From NCBI RefSeq assembly GCF_001514285.1, contig NZ_KQ949034.1:1-64000 (forward strand): a stretch of DNA of 64,000 bases, read 5' to 3'. Source of the stretch: Streptomyces sp. DSM 15324 (GTDB lineage: Bacteria; Actinomycetota; Actinomycetes; Streptomycetales; Streptomycetaceae). The notes beneath the pieces are model-generated. The model ran no database searches. It was not told the DNA's origin and worked only from the letters and a program-made list of their open reading frames with translations. A program made the position numbers and the translations under genes. Positions 44,458 to 51,717 of this stretch are shown one piece after another. Position 1 is the first letter of the stretch. Each line of letters starts with the position of its first letter.

Positions 44458-47133
44458 TCAGCCGGTGAGGGCCCGGATGGTGGGCGTGCGGTAGAGGTCG
44501 CGCAGCGGTACGGCGGTGAGTCCGCGGGCGCGCAGGGCGGCGCTGACACGGACGGCGAACAGGGAGTTTCCGCCGAGTTCGAAGAAATCGTCGTCGAGAC
44601 CGACGGGGGTGCCGAGGACGGATGCCCAGATCTCCTGCAGGGCCTCGGCGAGACCAGTGTCACGTACCGGGTCGGAGGTCCGCGGGGCGGTCGCCGCGGT
44701 GGCCGGGGAGCGCAGCGGGGCCGGGAGCCGGTCCGCGTCCAGCTTGCCGTTGGCGGTGAGGGGCAGGGCGTCGAGGGGGGTGACGGTCGCCGGGACCATG
44801 TGCTCGGGAAGGATTCCGGCGGCCCGCCTGCGGATGCCCTGCGGGTCGGCGGCCGGGGGACCCTCGGCGGGTACGACGTAGGCGTCCAGACGGGCCGTGG
44901 CCGGGTCGGCGGGGTCCTCGCGGCGCACCACGACGGCCGCGGCGGTGACGGCGGGGTCCTCCAGGAGCACCGAGCGGATCTCGTCGAGCTCGATGCGGAA
45001 GCCCCGGATCTTGACCTGGCTGTCGATCCGGCCGAGGTGTTCGAGCCGCCCGTCGGGGCGGAGCCGGCCGAGGTCGCCGCTGCGGTACAGCCGGGCGGAG
45101 GGCTCTTCGGCGTACGGGTCCGGCAGGAAGCGTTCGTCGGTCAGCGCGGGCCGGTCGAGGTAGCCGGTGGCGACGCCCGCGCCGCCGACCAGGATCTCGC
45201 CGGTGACGCCCGGCGGCACGAGCCGGCCGCGCCCGTCGGTGACGTACAGGTGCCAGCCGGGCAGGGCGGGGCCGACGCAGCGGGAGCCGGCGAGGGCGAG
45301 CGCGCGGGTGACGGTCTGGGCCGTGACGTGCACGGTGGTCTCGGTGATGCCGAACATGTTGACCGTGCGGCAGGCGGTTTCGGGGTGCCGGTCGAACCAG
45401 GGCAGCAGCATGCGGCTGTCCAGGGGTTCGCCGCCGAACACCACCAGCCGGACCGGCAGCGCGGCGTGGTCGGTCCGCAGCAGCTGGGAGAAGGCGGACG
45501 GGGTCTGGCTGAGCACCGTGACCCCTCGCTCCAGGAGGAGGTCGCGGAAGTCCTCGGGCTCGCGGCTGACGAAGTACGGCACCACGACCAGCCGCCCGCC
45601 GGTCAGCAGGCAGCCCCAGATCTCCCACACCGAGAAGTCGAAGGCGGCGGAGTGGAAGAGGGTCCAGGTGTCGTCGGGGCCGAGCCGGTAGGTGTCCCGG
45701 GTGGCGTCGATCAGGGCGGTCACGTTGCGGTGCGGCACCAGCACGCCCTTGGGGCGGCCCGTGGAGCCGGAGGTGTAGATGACGTACGCGGGGTCGTCCG
45801 GGGCGGTTTCGGGGAGGGGGGCCGGGGTGGCCTCGGCCAGGTCCGCGGGCGTCACGAGGACGACCCCGTCCGCGCGCGGGAACGCGGCGAGGCGGGTCAC
45901 CACGAGGTGCAGCCCGGCGTCCCCGACGGTGTGGGCGAGCCGCTCGGCCGGGTAGGCGGGGTCGGTCGGCACGTACGCCGCACCCGCCCGGACCACGCCG
46001 AGCAGGGTGACCACGAGTTCCGCGGTGCGCTCCAGGCAGACCCCGACCCGGTCGCCGGGGCGGACGCCGTGGGCCAGCAGCCCGGCGGCGACGCGGGCGG
46101 ACCGTTCGTCCAGTTCACGGTAGGTGAGGTCGGTGGTGCCGTCGCAGAGGGCGACGGCGTCGGGGGAGGCGGCGGCGATCCGCGCGAACGCCGCGGGCAG
46201 CGTGTCCGGCGCGGAGCGCGGCGTCGCGGCGGGCCGGCCGAGCCGGGCCACCCGGGAGCGCTCCTCGGCGTCCAGCAGCTCCACGTCCCCGACCGTCGTC
46301 TCCGGGGCGAGGGCTGCCTGCCGGCAGACCGTGGCGTAGTGCCGGGTGAAGCCCTCGGCGACCGCCGTCGAGACATGGCTGTGCCGGTAGTGGCAGGTGA
46401 GACGGGTGCCGCCGGAGGGGAGGGGCGAGAAGGCGAAGGTGAGGGGGAAGGGCGGGGCGAGGCAGGGGAGATGGCCGGCGGGGACCGCGTCGCCGTCGTC
46501 GAGGAGCCCCGCGAGCACCGCCCCGGTCACCCGCCGCGGTTCCGTCCGGGCCAGCTCGCCCAGGGTGGCCGAGTCGGGCAGCTCGTACCGCAGGGGCCCG
46601 GTCCGGTCGGTGGCGACCGTCGCCGAGCCGGTCCCGCCGTGGCCGTCGTAGCGGGCGAGGGTCAGCGCCAGGGCGGGCAGAGCCGGTGCGGTGTGCGGGA
46701 AGGGCAGGTCCAGGGCGTAGGTGCCGCAGGTCGTGGCGGACGGGTCGCCCCCACCCCAGTCGGGGGCGCCGGCCGCGGCCGGGAACGGGGCGCGCCCGGC
46801 GTCGGGTCCGGGGCACGGGGTGGGCGGGCGCTCCCCCGTCAGCACCTCCGTCAGCCGGCGCAGCCCGGCCCCGTCCAGGCGGTCGCGGTGGGCGACGAGG
46901 ACCAGGTCCGCCGTGCCGTCGCCGTACCGCAGCAGGACGCAGCGCACGTCCCGCTCGACCGGGCGGCGCAGTTCGGCCTCACGGCGGCGGACGGCGAGCG
47001 GCTCGCCCGGGGCGGCCGGGACGTCGTCCGTCCACAGCCGCCAGGGGCCCGCCGCGGCCAGCCGGTCCCGCAGTCGTCGTACGTCCGTCCCGGTCACCGG
47101 GACACGGACGGCATGGCACTGTGCACCCGGCAC
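44458..47133 (-). CDS. NRPS: degenerate C-like domain, A (Thr-like), PCP
   Basis: An 891-residue NRPS protein. Residues ~1-290 resemble the later part of a condensation domain, but it is short and has AHRDRLDG where HHxxxDG belongs, so it is probably inactive. The A domain (~300-800) has YTSGSTGRPKGV, YRSGDL and LPLTANGKLD. Pocket residues aligned by eye to GrsA give DFWSVGMVHK, close to the threonine code DFWNIGMVHK. The PCP has FFELGGNSLF. No TE is present. GTG 47133 has GGGGAGG 6 nt upstream. Likely loads Thr for oxidation by the neighbouring enzymes or transfer. Confidence 0.92.
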   Translation of the reverse strand: MPGAQCHAVRVPVTGTDVRRLRDRLAAAGPWRLWTDDVPAAPGEPLAVRRREAELRRPVERDVRCVLLRYGDGTADLVLVAHRDRLDGAGLRRLTEVLTGERPPTPCPGPDAGRAPFPAAAGAPDWGGGDPSATTCGTYALDLPFPHTAPALPALALTLARYDGHGGTGSATVATDRTGPLRYELPDSATLGELARTEPRRVTGAVLAGLLDDGDAVPAGHLPCLAPPFPLTFAFSPLPSGGTRLTCHYRHSHVSTAVAEGFTRHYATVCRQAALAPETTVGDVELLDAEERSRVARLGRPAATPRSAPDTLPAAFARIAAASPDAVALCDGTTDLTYRELDERSARVAAGLLAHGVRPGDRVGVCLERTAELVVTLLGVVRAGAAYVPTDPAYPAERLAHTVGDAGLHLVVTRLAAFPRADGVVLVTPADLAEATPAPLPETAPDDPAYVIYTSGSTGRPKGVLVPHRNVTALIDATRDTYRLGPDDTWTLFHSAAFDFSVWEIWGCLLTGGRLVVVPYFVSREPEDFRDLLLERGVTVLSQTPSAFSQLLRTDHAALPVRLVVFGGEPLDSRMLLPWFDRHPETACRTVNMFGITETTVHVTAQTVTRALALAGSRCVGPALPGWHLYVTDGRGRLVPPGVTGEILVGGAGVATGYLDRPALTDERFLPDPYAEEPSARLYRSGDLGRLRPDGRLEHLGRIDSQVKIRGFRIELDEIRSVLLEDPAVTAAAVVVRREDPADPATARLDAYVVPAEGPPAADPQGIRRRAAGILPEHMVPATVTPLDALPLTANGKLDADRLPAPLRSPATAATAPRTSDPVRDTGLAEALQEIWASVLGTPVGLDDDFFELGGNSLFAVRVSAALRARGLTAVPLRDLYRTPTIRALTG

Positions 47134-47144
47134 GGGTGACCTCC

Positions 47145-47166
47145 CCTGATCCTGATCCTGATCCTG
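47145..47166. repeat. CCTGAT hexamer repeats between NRPS and SDR
   Basis: Three CCTGAT units plus CCTG lie in the 49-bp gap between the SDR stop and the NRPS start, partly overlapping the NRPS ribosome site (its GGGGAGG is at the left edge). Slippage here would change the spacing between the two genes. Confidence 0.6.
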
Positions 47167-47182
47167 TTGCTGCCCGTGGCGT

Positions 47183-48007
47183 TCAGCGCGCGGAGAACCC
47201 GCCGTCGACCGTCAGGGTCGTCCCGGTGACCTGCCGTGCGTCGTCGGAGAGGAGGTGGACGACGGCCGCCGCCACGTCCTCCGGTTCGATGAGCGCGTTC
47301 ATCGGCTGGGCGGCGACGAACTCCTCCTCGTGCTCGCCCACCGGTACGTCGAGGGCGCGGGCGATCTCGGCGAGCATCCGCCCCTCGGCGGCCGGGTCGT
47401 CGCGGACCGAGCCGGGGCAGACGGCGTTGACCCGGACCTTGCGGGGGGCGTAGTCGAGGGCCGCCGCCCTGGTGAGCCCGATCAGTCCGTGCTTGGCGGC
47501 GACGTACCCGGCGAAGTGCCGGTAGCCGACCAGGCCCGCCGTGGAGGCGACGTTGACGATGCTGCCCGAGCGGCGGGCGCACATGGCCTTGCCGACGGTA
47601 CGGATCATCCGCCAGGCACCGGAGAGGTCGACGTCGATCATCAGCGCCCACTCCTCCTCGCCGATCTCGTGCGCGGGGCGGCCGGAGGGCGCCGCGATGC
47701 CCGCGTTGTTGACGACCCCGTCGAGGGCGCCGAACCGGTCCCCGGCGAGCGCCACCGCCTCCTCGACGGACCGGAGGTCGCGGACGTCGCAGCGGGCGGT
47801 CAGCACGGCCGAGCCGGCCTCCCGGCACAGGGCCGCGGTGTGCTCCAGCTGCCCCTCGGTGCCCAGCGGATACGGCACCCCGGGCAGGTCGCCGCAGATG
47901 TCGAGGAGCGCCAGGTCGGCGCCCTCGGCCGCGCACGCCACCGCGGTGGCCCGCCCGAGCCCGCGGGCCGCCCCGGTGACGACGACGGTCTTCCCTGTCA
48001 GACGCAT
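47183..48007 (-). CDS. SDR oxidoreductase, mycofactocin-associated type
   Basis: A 274-residue short-chain dehydrogenase. It has TGAARGLGRA for the cofactor, VVNNAGIAAP, the catalytic Ser in NVASTAG and YVAAKHG for Tyr and Lys. After the first acidic strand it carries an insert (LLDICGDLPGVPYPLGTEGQ) typical of SDRs that keep NAD(H) bound and recycle it through mycofactocin. Placed between a type II thioesterase and the Thr-type NRPS, it may oxidise a hydroxyl on a carrier-bound intermediate; that is inference. ATG 48007. Confidence 0.88.
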   Translation of the reverse strand: MRLTGKTVVVTGAARGLGRATAVACAAEGADLALLDICGDLPGVPYPLGTEGQLEHTAALCREAGSAVLTARCDVRDLRSVEEAVALAGDRFGALDGVVNNAGIAAPSGRPAHEIGEEEWALMIDVDLSGAWRMIRTVGKAMCARRSGSIVNVASTAGLVGYRHFAGYVAAKHGLIGLTRAAALDYAPRKVRVNAVCPGSVRDDPAAEGRMLAEIARALDVPVGEHEEEFVAAQPMNALIEPEDVAAAVVHLLSDDARQVTGTTLTVDGGFSAR

Positions 48008-48023
48008 GGCCCGCTCCCTCGGC

Positions 48024-48740
48024 TCAGTGCAGGTCGGCGGCGACGACGGCCAGCAGCTCCGGCGCCGACGCGGTCAGGTACATGTGGCCGCCGGACAGCT
48101 CCACGGACCGGAAGCCGGCGCCCGCGACCTTCTCCCAGGCCGCCGCCTCCTCACCGCTGACGAGTTCGTCGTGGCTGCCGCGGAGCACGGTGAGCGGGGC
48201 GGCCAGCGGCAGGTCGGTGGACGGCGCGTAGTTCTCGTGCATCTGCACGTCGGCGCGGAGCGTCGGCAGGATCAGCTCGCGCATCTCCGGGTCGTCGAGG
48301 GCCTCGTGGCTGTACCCGGCGAACTCGTGGACCCGGGCGAGGAAGGCGTCGTCGGGCAGGCCGGTGGCGCGGCGGGTGCGCTGTTCGGCGGGGTGCGGGG
48401 AGCCGCTGGCGAAGAGGCGGACGAGGGTGGCGTCCCCGGGGTCGGCGGCGAGACGGTGGGCCAGTTCGTAGGCGAGGACGGCGCCCAGGCTGTGCCCGAA
48501 CAGGGCGATGCGGCGGGGCAGCGCGGGGTCGGCGTCGAGGGCGGCGCGCAGGTCGCCGTACAGGCCCTCGACCGCCGTGCGGGCCTCGGTGTGCGGTTCC
48601 TCGTCGATACGGCGTTCCCGGCCGGGCAGTTGGAGCGGCAGGATCGTCAGGCTGTCGCCCGCGACCCGCTGCCAGGGGCGGAAGAAGGAGGCCCCGGCCC
48701 CCGCGAAGGGCAGGCAGACCAGGGTCGTGCGCGCGGTCAT
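48024..48740 (-). CDS. Type II thioesterase
   Basis: A 238-residue alpha/beta hydrolase that frees mis-primed carrier domains. It has LVCLPFAGAGASFFRPW, LPLQLPGRERR, the nucleophile FGHSLGAVLAYELA and the late His in SGGHMYL. The start overlaps the stop of P450-A (ATGA), so it is part of the coupled operon. A second such enzyme is encoded at 63,294, which suggests separate duties for the two carrier systems. Confidence 0.93.
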   Translation of the reverse strand: MTARTTLVCLPFAGAGASFFRPWQRVAGDSLTILPLQLPGRERRIDEEPHTEARTAVEGLYGDLRAALDADPALPRRIALFGHSLGAVLAYELAHRLAADPGDATLVRLFASGSPHPAEQRTRRATGLPDDAFLARVHEFAGYSHEALDDPEMRELILPTLRADVQMHENYAPSTDLPLAAPLTVLRGSHDELVSGEEAAAWEKVAGAGFRSVELSGGHMYLTASAPELLAVVAADLH

Positions 48741-50413
48741 CGGCCCGCTCCTTCCGGGGCGGCGGCCCGTCGGGCCGTGTAGCGCACCGGCAGTCTTTTC
48801 AGGCCCCGGCTGGTGGAGTTGTCGAAGACCCACTCCAGCTCGTGGTGCGGGACGGCGAGTTCGAGGCCGGACAGGCGGCGCAGCAGGGTCGGGAAGGCGA
48901 CGGAGCCCTCGACGCGGGAGAGGGGGGCGCCGACGCAGAAGTGGGCGCCGTGTCCGAAGGCGAAGTGCCGGTTGTTGGCGCGGGTGATGTCGAGGCGGTC
49001 GGGGTTCTCGAAGGCCTCGGGGTCGCGGTTGGCGGAGTCCATGAGGATGTGGACGAAGCCCTCGCGGGGGATCGGGCAGCCGTCGAGTTCCATGTCCTCG
49101 GTGGCCACGCGCAGGGTGCCGCGGTAGACGGGCGGTTCGAAGCGCAGGAACTCCTCGACCGCCGACTCCACCAGCTCGGGCCGGTCGCGCAGGAGCGCGA
49201 GCTGGTCGGGGAAGCGGAACAGGGCCTGGAAGCCGTTGCCGATGAGGTTGGCGGTGGTCTTGTGGCCGGCGATGATCAGCAGGACGAGGGTGGAGACGAG
49301 TTCGTCGTTGGTGAAGACGTCCTCCTCGTCGGCGGCCCGCAGCAGGATGGAGACCAGGTCCTCGCCGAGTCCCTCGGCGCGACGCCGGTCGAGCAGCCCG
49401 ATCAGGTACTGCTCGATGCTGTCGCTGGCGATCTTCAGCTGCCGGTTCGACTCCTCGTCCGCGAAGGGGGCGCCGCTCAGCCAGTGGCCCCAGGCGTGCA
49501 GGTCGGGCCGGTCCTCGATGGGGACGCCGAGGAATTCGCAGATGACCCGCATGGGCAGGGTGAACGCGAACTCCATCAGGTCGATCTCGCCCGACGGGGG
49601 CAGCGCGTCGATGAGTTCGTCGGTGATCTCCTGGATGCGGGGCCGCAGCAGGGCCATCCGGCGCGGCACGAAGGCACGGCTGACCAGCCGGCGCAGCCGG
49701 GTGTGCTCGGGCGCGTCCGCGGTGATCATGTTGCGGATGAGGACCGGGCTGCTGTCCTTGAGGAGGTCGCGGAACCAGCCGGGCGCGTTGTCCACGGACT
49801 TGGACAGTCTCGGGTCGCCGAAGGCCCGGAGCGCGGTGTCGTACGCGGAGACCACGTAGGCGTCGCCGCCGGGCGGGTAGTCGATGGCGTGGACCGGGCA
49901 ACCGGTGGCGCGCAGGCGGGTGTTGGCGGCGTGGGTGGCACCGGGCGCCGGGTCGGGGCGGGTGAAGAACTCCGGTGGGAGGCGCTCACCGCCGGCCGCG
50001 ACACCCACGAGCGCGGCGAGGGCGGGGGCCGGGACGGGGGGCGTGGGAGCCGAGGCGGCGCCCGGCTCCTGCGGACCGTTCACCGGGACTTCGGCGGGTA
50101 CGCCGGATACGGCGGGCTGCCGGGCGGCTTCGGCGGGTATGCCGGGCTCGGCGTCGGCGGGTACGGCGGGTTGCCGAGCGGCATCCGCGGATACGCCAGG
50201 CTGCCGGACGGCGTCGGCGGGCACGGCGGGCTGCCGGACGGCCTCCGCGGGCACGGCGGGCTGCCGGACGGCTTCCACGGGCACGGCGGGCTGCCGGACG
50301 GCTTCTGCGGGTACGCCGGACACGGCGGGCTGCCGAGCGGCCTCCGCGGATACGGCGGGCTGCCGGACGGCGTCGGCAGGTACGGCGGGCTGCCGGGCGG
50401 CTTCGGCGGGCAT
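48737..50413 (-). CDS. Cytochrome P450 (P450-A) with N-terminal decapeptide repeats
   Basis: A 558-residue protein, about 150 longer than usual. Residues 1-102 are nine full copies and one partial copy of a PAEAVRQPAV-like decapeptide, then a Pro/Ala linker to ~150. The P450 domain follows with EEFLR in the K-helix and the heme loop FAFGHGAHFCVGAP. The I-helix reads AGHKTT, with Lys where an acid is normal. ATG 50413 has AAGGAG 5 nt upstream, so the repeats are really translated. Late GTG codons lack such a site. It probably hydroxylates a carrier-bound residue; the repeat might dock to a partner. Confidence 0.9.
   Translation of the reverse strand: MPAEAARQPAVPADAVRQPAVSAEAARQPAVSGVPAEAVRQPAVPVEAVRQPAVPAEAVRQPAVPADAVRQPGVSADAARQPAVPADAEPGIPAEAARQPAVSGVPAEVPVNGPQEPGAASAPTPPVPAPALAALVGVAAGGERLPPEFFTRPDPAPGATHAANTRLRATGCPVHAIDYPPGGDAYVVSAYDTALRAFGDPRLSKSVDNAPGWFRDLLKDSSPVLIRNMITADAPEHTRLRRLVSRAFVPRRMALLRPRIQEITDELIDALPPSGEIDLMEFAFTLPMRVICEFLGVPIEDRPDLHAWGHWLSGAPFADEESNRQLKIASDSIEQYLIGLLDRRRAEGLGEDLVSILLRAADEEDVFTNDELVSTLVLLIIAGHKTTANLIGNGFQALFRFPDQLALLRDRPELVESAVEEFLRFEPPVYRGTLRVATEDMELDGCPIPREGFVHILMDSANRDPEAFENPDRLDITRANNRHFAFGHGAHFCVGAPLSRVEGSVAFPTLLRRLSGLELAVPHHELEWVFDNSTSRGLKRLPVRYTARRAAAPEGAGR
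50108..50413 (-). repeat. 30-bp tandem repeats coding the P450-A N-terminus
   Basis: About ten imperfect 30-bp units encode [PS]A[ED]A[AV]RQPAV, interrupted by two SGV inserts and one shortened unit (PADAEPGI). Unit differences are mostly Glu/Asp, Ala/Val and Pro/Ser, so the peptide pattern is held. Confidence 0.92.
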
Positions 50414-51717
50414 CACGTCTCCTTGCTGGTCGGGGCGCCGGACGTCTGCGCCGTGTCGGTGACGGCGTACTCCTCCGGCGGGGCGAGCTTGCGGATGCGG
50501 GGGCTGAGCGTGGGCAGGGCGGCCAGGCCCGAGACGACGCCCATGGCCGTGAAGACCGCGGTGGGTCCGGCCAGGTCGAAGAGGGCGCCGACGCCGAACA
50601 CACCGAGCGGCGCGGCCACCATCGACATGAACATCACGGCGCCGAGCACCCGGCCCTGGGTCCGGTCGGGAGCCATCGCCGCGAGGTAGGCGAGGAACAG
50701 GGCGCTGGTGATGGGCCCGCGCAGGAAGACGCAGGCGACGATGACGCCGAGCGGGACGAGCCCGGAGACGTTGGCGAGCAGGACGGCGGCGACCGGGCCG
50801 ATCCAGGCGGCGGTCAGGAACAGCACCGGCGGCGGCACCCGTCTGATGATCGGGCTCGCCAGGAGCGAGCCGACCACCCCGCCGATGCCGGCGATGGACA
50901 GCAGCAGACCGGTGAAGGTGGCGGAGGCGCCGCGGCTCTCGGCGGTGGCGATCAGCGCGAGGAAGACCCCGGTGTGGGTGAACGCCATGTTCGAGCCCAT
51001 GATCCAGACGATCAGCAGCCGCAGGACGGGCTGCCGGGCCAGGAAGCGGAAACCCTCGGCGGCGTGGCGCTTCTCGCCGGGCCCGGGGTTCTCCACCTTC
51101 AGGGGCTTGCGGATGAACAGCAGCAGCGCGGACGACACCAGGAACGACAGCGCGGCCGTGAGGAACGGGAAGGCGCGCGCGAGGGCGAACAGCGACCCGC
51201 CGGCCGGGGGCCCGCCCATGGTGGCAGCGAAGTACCGGACCTGGTTCTGCGCGGTGGCCTGGGTCAGCTGCGAGGGCGGCACCAGCTGCTTGATGACGGC
51301 GAGTCCGGTCGGGTTGGAGACGCCGAGACAGGCCGCCGAGCCGACGGCCACGGCGAGGATGACGAGGGGGTGGGTGTGCCCGGTGGAGACGAGGAGCGCC
51401 AGCAGTCCGAGCAGGACGACGCGCACCATGTTGCACACGATCAGCAGCAGCCGGCGGTCGACCCGGTCGGCGAGGGTGCCGCCGGGGATCGACATCAGGC
51501 TGGCGGTGACGAGCTGGGCGGAGCCGACGGCGCCGGCGTAGAACGCGGAGCCGCCCGTGGCGAGGATCAGCAGCGGGTAGGCGACCTCGGCGGTCTCCTT
51601 GGCCAGCGCGGCGAACGCCTCACTGGTCCACAGCGCCTGGAAGTCGGCGTTGCGCAGCAGCGGTTTCGGCTCCTCCGGGCGGGCCTGCGCCGCGTCCTCG
51701 GTGATCGCGTCAGCCAT
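50413..51717 (-). CDS. MFS exporter of the cluster
   Basis: A 434-residue transporter with about twelve hydrophobic segments. SIPGGTLADRVDRRLLLIVC matches motif A, and the overall pattern resembles the DHA3/MefA-type 12-span efflux group. It probably exports the cluster product and gives self-resistance. ATG 51717 follows CGGAG by 6 nt and overlaps the PKS stop. Its own stop overlaps the P450-A start, so production and export are translationally linked. Confidence 0.9.
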   Translation of the reverse strand: MADAITEDAAQARPEEPKPLLRNADFQALWTSEAFAALAKETAEVAYPLLILATGGSAFYAGAVGSAQLVTASLMSIPGGTLADRVDRRLLLIVCNMVRVVLLGLLALLVSTGHTHPLVILAVAVGSAACLGVSNPTGLAVIKQLVPPSQLTQATAQNQVRYFAATMGGPPAGGSLFALARAFPFLTAALSFLVSSALLLFIRKPLKVENPGPGEKRHAAEGFRFLARQPVLRLLIVWIMGSNMAFTHTGVFLALIATAESRGASATFTGLLLSIAGIGGVVGSLLASPIIRRVPPPVLFLTAAWIGPVAAVLLANVSGLVPLGVIVACVFLRGPITSALFLAYLAAMAPDRTQGRVLGAVMFMSMVAAPLGVFGVGALFDLAGPTAVFTAMGVVSGLAALPTLSPRIRKLAPPEEYAVTDTAQTSGAPTSKET

